A stretch of 64,000 nt of DNA from positions 1 to 64,000 of the forward strand of contig NW_020313151.1 of assembly GCF_003265705.1 (NCBI RefSeq), read 5' to 3'. Every line of letters starts with the position of its first letter. The first letter of the stretch is position 1. Positions 58,191 through 64,000 of the stretch are shown in pieces. The notes beneath the pieces are model-generated. The model was not told the origin of the DNA, ran no database searches, and worked only from the letters and a program-made list of their open reading frames with translations. This DNA comes from Callorhinus ursinus. Its lineage: Eukaryota > Chordata > Mammalia > Carnivora > Otariidae. A program made the translations under genes and the position numbers.

Positions 58191-60469
58191 AATGTTTATG
58201 TTGTCTAAGAAGACCAAGGATCTGTATCTACTAAAATAGGTAGAGGTCATAATGGTCACATTACCATGTCCACTCAACCTACAGAGATTAGCATTGTAGC
58301 ATGTGGGAATGACTGTTGGGAGACTCAGCTATAGCTTCAGGTCACTTTCAAAGGCTGGGGTTCTGTGCTATTGAATATGGTGCAAACATACAAATATGCC
58401 AACAAAGATGTGGAAGACTGGGGGTGGGGATGAGGGAGGGTGATCCATTCAGTTACACCTGAGGAATGTCACACTTACCCATCTCCTTGTCCCCCCCTTA
58501 AGTCCATAGTAAACTCTGCCACCTCCCTCTGCAAGTCCTTCATGTCCACTTCATCCAAGCCTGGTCCTTCTCACTCCTCTGAGCTCCTGGCAACCTGAAC
58601 CACCCAGGGGATCCACTAAGTGCCTTTTAACACGTCCTTGGGTATCATATTTCTCTCTTGATTAAATGCTCATTCCCTAGGATGGGGCTGTCTCTGAAAT
58701 TCTCCTCATAAGCCATCACAACAGCCAGAAAAGCATAGAATGGGAAGTGGCAAGGGGGGAGGATTAAGAACTGTGATTGGTAGAATGATCAACCAGTTGT
58801 TGGATTGGCCTTTAACTGGCTGCTGTCCTGTCCAGTAAAGATCAGGAGCAGCAGATTATGTGGGAAACACACATTCAGACAAGATCTTGAATCTTAGTTC
58901 CACCATATTACTTCTTGTGTGACAGTCTTAGGGCTATTCTTTTATAGTCATATAAAAGAAAAAATAGTGCATATTTTTATGCAAAAAAATGAATTATTTC
59001 CCTGCCCTATAACATTTTTTGTCAATGTTACCAGCAGTAGAGAATGTAAATTATCACACATTGGGGATTCTCATTGAATGAGACTACTTGCAGCTGTGAT
59101 GTCATCATTTTGGACTCATTTTTACCATCTTGAGAGAAAGGGAGAGAGAGGGAGAGAAGGTGGGGGATAGATAGAGAGAGGAAGAGAAAAAGAAACTAAA
59201 CTCCAAAAGAAATTCCACTTTCACAGGAAGGAAAATAGCCTATTAAGTAAGAAAACACATTTTTTGCTCCTCTTTTATATGAGGGAATCAGATCTCACAA
59301 GGAAATTTTTACTCTCAGACTCTGGCAAGATCACAACAGCAGATTCCAGTCCACATTACCTTATATATTTCATTGTTATTTCTAGAGCTAATGTAATAGC
59401 CATTATTATTTACTAGAACCTAGTTATGGAGACTGCAGGAGAAAGGATATTTATTTAGCACGGAAAAAAACTGTCCCGTTAGGATAATGTTATGATGGGT
59501 TGTGTAGCTGTCAGAGGACTCTACAGGCTGCGTCATAAAACAAACAAACAAACAAAAACAGATACACAACTATAGGCCAACATCCTTACACATGCTCTAA
59601 TTCCTCTGCAGCCAGTGTGTAAATGCTTTTCATACCATCCCACAAGGGAGCACCCAGGCACAGGGGCTGGAATCTGAAGAATCTCAACTAAGAGCAAGAG
59701 CACCAATATGCCTATGTTCACCACTGTGGGGAGGAACCTCTGATTTTGACTGCAGGAAGATTGTACCACCTGTCTGCTTCTGAAAATACTTCTATGCCTA
59801 GTTTTAGGTTTGGTTTAGTCATTCACTCAGGAAATATCTTCTTGCCACCTTTCAATCATTGCTTATAATTTCTTATCTTCAGGGGAAACTTCCTTATTTT
59901 TTAGGACGCTTATTCATTAATTAATTTTTAAACTTTGACATTTCACCATTTTATTAAAGATTTTGTTGCATTTATTTTTACAACTAACTCCTTTTAGTCT
60001 GAGATAGCAGCTATAGAAAATAGCAAGCAGTTTAAAGTTCAATATTAAATGTTGGCCTGACAATGAAATCGCCTTTAACTATTAAATTTTACCTATTCTT
60101 ATGCCAGGTTCTGACTGAATATTTTCTCTGTATATATTTATCCACAAGAATAAATTTAATTCATCAGCTCTTGGAAGTTTAAAAAGTGAAGGTAAGGGAG
60201 GAATGTTTATCATCAACACCCCACATCCTGCCTCCCCTCCTGAAATGTGGGAGAAATGTCCCTCCTCCATGGAAATCCCACCCCTCCACTGGAGCTCAGC
60301 TTCCCTCTCCTCTTTGCTTCCTCAAGAACAGCACTCTAGCAGTTCTCCTTTCCCCAGTATCTTTGGTTTCTTCCTCACTACTGAATTATTTCCAGTTGTC
60401 TAAACTTGGCAACTCCTTGCCTTGGGTTTCCTTATCTTCTTCAACCTCAAATTGTTTCTTGGAAATAAG
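58191..60469. other. unique-looking sequence
   Basis: About 2.3 kb. It contains a purine-rich low-complexity tract (GA-rich, 59133-59200) and a short (CAAA)n at about 59539-59559. No gene recognised. Confidence 0.45.
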
Positions 60470-60790
60470 TTTTTTCTTTCAAGACATGTCTCCAAAGGCA
60501 AGGGAAACAAAAGCAAAAATGAACTATTGGGACTTCATCAAGATAAAAAGCTTCTGCACAGCAAAGGAAACAATCAACAAAACTGTAAGGCAACCTACAG
60601 AATGGGAGAAGATATTTGCAAATGACATATCTGATAAAGGTCTGGTATCCAAGATCTATAAAGAACTTCTCAAACTCCACACTGAAAAAACAAATAATCA
60701 AGTCAAAATATGGGCAGAAGATAGGAACAGACACTTCTCCAAAGAAGACATACAAATGGCTAACAAACACATGAAAAAATATCCAACATC
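60470..60790 (+). mobile_element. L1 ORF2 internal fragment
   Basis: A sense fragment of the ORF2 C-terminal third, still open ([20 protein letters not shown], then [17 protein letters not shown] and [16 protein letters not shown]). It stops abruptly without a 3' UTR or tail, where SINEC sequence begins. Confidence 0.85.
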
Positions 60791-60898
60791 AGGCACCCCA
60801 CTGAGCAGGAAACCCCATGTAGGGCTTGATCCCAGGAACCTGGAATCATGACCTGAGCTGAAGGCAAATGTTTAACACACTGAGCCACACAGGCGACC
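60791..60898 (-). mobile_element. partial SINEC fused to L1 fragment
   Basis: Only the head-proximal half of a minus-strand Can-SINE is present (CACTGAGCAGG to GAGCCACACAGGCG). The tail-side half and a TSD are missing at the left edge, which directly abuts internal L1 ORF2. Confidence 0.85.
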
Positions 60899-61149
60899 TT
60901 GTCTTCTGTGGTTTTCAATCTGTATAGCTGTATTTAGTGTTACAGTCATAATATAAAAGTTAGTTGAAGAAGGCAAAGGGTCCTATGTGGTTGTAAAGAG
61001 TCCATATTTTACTTGAAATGGAAAATATTGCCTCCATACAGACTTATAATATTATGTGTATATATTTTGATTTCTAAAGCAACAACTTAAAAAAACTATA
61101 ATACCAAAATTCCAGTACAAACATTAAAATAGAGTACTAAGAATATTTT
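60899..61149. other. unassigned AT-rich sequence
   Basis: No gene or repeat recognised between the SINEC and the last L1. Confidence 0.4.
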
Positions 61150-63855
61150 AATCACCGATAAACCCCTGGCCAGACTGATCAAAAAGAAAAGAGAAATGAC
61201 CCAAATCAACAAAATCATGAATGAAAGAGGAGAGATCACAACCAACACCAAGAAATACAAACAATTATAAGAACATATTATGAGCAACTCTATGCCAGCA
61301 AATTAGATAACCTGGAAGAAATGGGTGCATTCCTAGAGATGTATCAACTACCAAAACTGAACCAGGAAGAAATAGAAAACCTGAACAGAGCTATAACCAC
61401 TAAGGAAATTGAAGCAGTCATCAAAAATCTCCCAACAAACAAAAGCCCAGGGCCAGATGGCTTCCCAGGGGAATTCTATCAGACATTTAAAGAAGAAATA
61501 ATACCTATTCTCCTGAAACTGTTCCAAAAAATAGAAATGGAAGGAAAACTTCCAAATTCATTTTATGAGGCCACCATTACCTTGATCCCAAAACCAGACA
61601 AAGACCCCATCAAAAAGGAGAATTAGAGACCAATATCCTTGATGAACATGGATGCAAACATTCTCACCAAACTACTAGCCAATAGGATCCAACAGTACAT
61701 TAAAAGGATTATTCACCACGACCAAGTGGGATTTATCCCTGGGCTGCAAGGCTGGTTCAACATCCGCAAATCAATCAACGTGATACAATACATTAACAAA
61801 AGAAAGAACAAGAATCATATGATCCTCTCAATAGATGCAGAAAAAGCATTTGACAAAGTACAGCATCCTTTCTTGATCAAAACTCTTCAGAGGATAGGGA
61901 TAGAGGGTACATACCTCAATATCATAAAAGCCATCTACGAAAAACCTACAGCGAATATCATTCTCAATGGGGAAAAGCTGAGAGCTTTTCCCCTAAGGTC
62001 AGGAACGCGGCAGGGATGTCCACTCTCACCACTGCTATTCAACATAGTATTGGAAGTCCTAGCCACAGCAATCAGACAACAAAAAGAAATCAAAGGCATC
62101 CAAATCGGCAAAGAGGAAGTCAAACTCTCACTCTTTGCAGATGATATGATACTTTATGTGGAAAACCCAAAAGACTCCACCCCAAAACTGCTAGAACTCA
62201 TACAGGAATTCAGTAAAGTAGCAGGCTATAAAATCAATGCACAGAAATCAGTGGCATTCCTATACACCAACAACAAGACAGAAGAGAGACAAATCAAGGA
62301 GTCGATCCCATTCACAATTGCACCCAAAACCATAAGATACCTAGGAATAAATTTAACCAAAGAGGCAAAGGATCTGTACTCAGAAAACTATAAAATACTC
62401 AGGAAAGAAATTGAAGAAGACACAAAGAAATGGAAAAACGTTCCATGCTCATGGATTGGAGGAACCAACATTGTGAAGATGTCAATGCTACCTAGAGCAA
62501 TCTACACATTCAATGCAATCCCCATCAAAAGACCATCCAGTTTTTTCAAAGAAATGGGACAAATAATCCTAAAATTTGTATGGAACCAGAAGAGACCCCG
62601 AATAGCCAGAGGAATATTGAAAAAGAAAAGCAAAGCTGGCGGCATCACAATTCCGGACTTCCAGCTCTATTACAAAGCTGTCATCATCAAGACAGTATGG
62701 TACTGGCACAAAAACAGACACATAGATCAATGGAACAGAATCGAGAGCCCAGAAATGGACCCTCAACTCTATGGTCAACTTATCTTTGACAAAGCAGGAA
62801 AGAATGTCCAATGGAAAAAGGACAGTCTCTTCAACAAATGGTGTTGGGAAAATTGGACAGCCACATGCAGAAGAATGAAACTGGACCATTTCCTTACACC
62901 ACACACAAAAATAGACTCCAAATGGTTGAAAGACCTAAACGTGAGACAGGAGTCCATCAAAATCCTAAAGGAGAACACAGGTAGCAACCTCTTCGACCTC
63001 ATCTGCAGCAACGTCTTCCTAGAAACATCACCAAAGGCACAGGAAGCCAGGGCAAAAATGAACTATTGGGATTTCATCAAGATAAAAAGCTTTTACACAG
63101 CAAAAGAAACAGTCCACAAAACCAAAAGACAACCGACAGAATGGGAGAAGATATTTGCAAATGACATATCAGATAAAGGGCTAGTATCCAAAATCTATAA
63201 AGAACTTATCAAACTCAACACCCAAAGAACAAATAATCCAATCAAGAAATGGGCAGAAGACATGAACAGACATTTTTCCAGAGAAGACATCCAAATGGTC
63301 AACAGGCACATGAAAAAGTGCTCAACATCGCTCGGCTTCAGGGAAATCCAAATCAAAACCTCAATGAGATACCACCTCACACCCGTCAGAATGGCTAAAA
63401 TTAACAAGTCAGGGAACGACAGATGTTGGCGGGGATGTGGAGAAAGGGGAACCCTCCTACACTGTTGGTGGGAATGCAAGCTGGTGCAACCCCTCTGGAA
63501 AACAGTATGGAGGTTCCTCAAACAGTTGAAATTAGAGCTACCATTCGATCCAGCAATTGCACTACTGGGTATTTACCCCAAAGATAAAAATGTAGGGACC
63601 CGAAGGGGTACGTGCACCCCAATGTTTATAGCAGCAATGTCCACAATAGCCAAACTGTGGAAAGAGCCAAGATGTCCATCGACAGATGAATGGATAAAGA
63701 AGAAGTGGTATATATACACAGTGGAATATTATGCAGCCATCAAAATGCATGAGATCTTGCCATTTGCTACGGCGTGGATGGAACTGGAGGGTGTTATGCT
63801 GAGTGAAATAAGTCAATCAGAGAAAGACATATATCATATGACCTCACTGATATGA
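61150..63855 (+). pseudogene. L1 ORF2 (reverse transcriptase and C-terminus), copy D
   Basis: The endonuclease domain is missing. A single-base deletion near 61249 breaks the frame upstream. 61321-61626 is open ([18 protein letters not shown] to KDPIKKEN) and ends at TAG (61624-61626). From 61627 the frame stays open for about 740 codons to the natural stop at 63853-63855. It keeps [22 protein letters not shown], the catalytic FADD (62134-62145) and the C-terminal cysteine motif C-x3-C-x7-H-x4-C ([18 protein letters not shown], about 63425-63478). Apart from the TAG and the 5' truncation this is the best-preserved L1 ORF2 in the window. Confidence 0.9.
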
Positions 63856-64000
63856 GGAATTCTTAATCTCAGGAACAAACTGAGTGTTACTGGAGTGGTT
63901 GGGGGTGGGAGGGATGGGGTGGCTGGGTGATAGACATTGGGGAGGGTATGTGCTACGGTGAGCGCTGTGAATTGTGCAAGACTGTTGAATCACAGATCTG
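61150..64000 (+). mobile_element. L1 copy D, young, 5'-truncated, runs off the window
   Basis: Sense L1 starting within ORF2 at the endonuclease-RT linker (about 61150). It covers the RT and C-terminus and enters the 3' UTR module A (63856-64000) before the window ends. It is very close to copy delta in sequence and shares its RT nonsense codon. The 3' tail and TSD lie outside. Confidence 0.92.

Noticed and set aside
60186..60851. 221-codon plus frame as a novel gene
   Set aside because: Its middle is L1 ORF2 and its end is SINEC; the first part is unique DNA without a domain, so the frame is a chance join.

Overview
This window is intergenic or intronic nuclear DNA from a mammal of the order Carnivora, probably a caniform. 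The evidence is about a dozen tRNA-derived Can-SINEs (SINEC) in both orientations and at several ages, together with several generations of carnivore LINE-1 (L1). Ancient mammalian repeats (MIR, L2, Tigger1, MaLR LTRs, old L1M and HAL1-like pieces) lie underneath them. I see no intact cellular protein-coding gene, no tRNA or rRNA gene, and no prokaryotic feature. Most long open frames are L1 ORF1/ORF2 fragments or their antisense shadows.

Layout. 1-12.3 kb: an inverted (twin-primed) L1, an old L1M piece, SINECs with clean target-site duplications (TSDs), an L1 carrying a large microsatellite, a 348-bp retrocopy-like insert inside an L1 3' UTR, a Tigger1 3' end, MIRs and unique DNA. 12.3-35.4 kb: a very dense minus-strand L1 stack. 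Two L1s lie in tandem between one 16-bp TSD (12316-22259). Next comes a 3' L1 fragment, then an L1 with both ends present (25141-32195), then the 5' half of an older L1 (32196-35130). Smaller L1 and SINEC insertions are nested in these. 35.4-47.5 kb: unique DNA, a MaLR solo LTR, an old minus-strand L1 that collected five SINECs and a younger L1, and a 3.9-kb L1 inside an ancient repeat. 47.5-61.1 kb: the most gene-like part, mostly unique DNA, with a CpG-rich promoter-like segment at 50.7-51.3 kb ending in a possible first exon and splice donor, a plus-strand L2 with recognisable reverse transcriptase remnants, MIRs and a possible solo LTR. 61.15 kb to the end: a plus-strand young L1, very similar to the one at 25.1-32.2 kb, that runs out of the window.

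Main points for a second look: the two youngest L1 copies share the same nonsense codon in the reverse transcriptase; one L1 stack looks like tandem template switching or recombination between nested copies; a long antisense open frame lies in the 5' UTR of one L1 and is recognisable in a second; microsatellites have arisen repeatedly at the same ORF2 site; and there is an unassigned promoter-like CpG island. Element boundaries are read by eye and are good to about 10-20 bp, except where a TSD fixes them. Family names rest on recognised consensus features; no database search was run.
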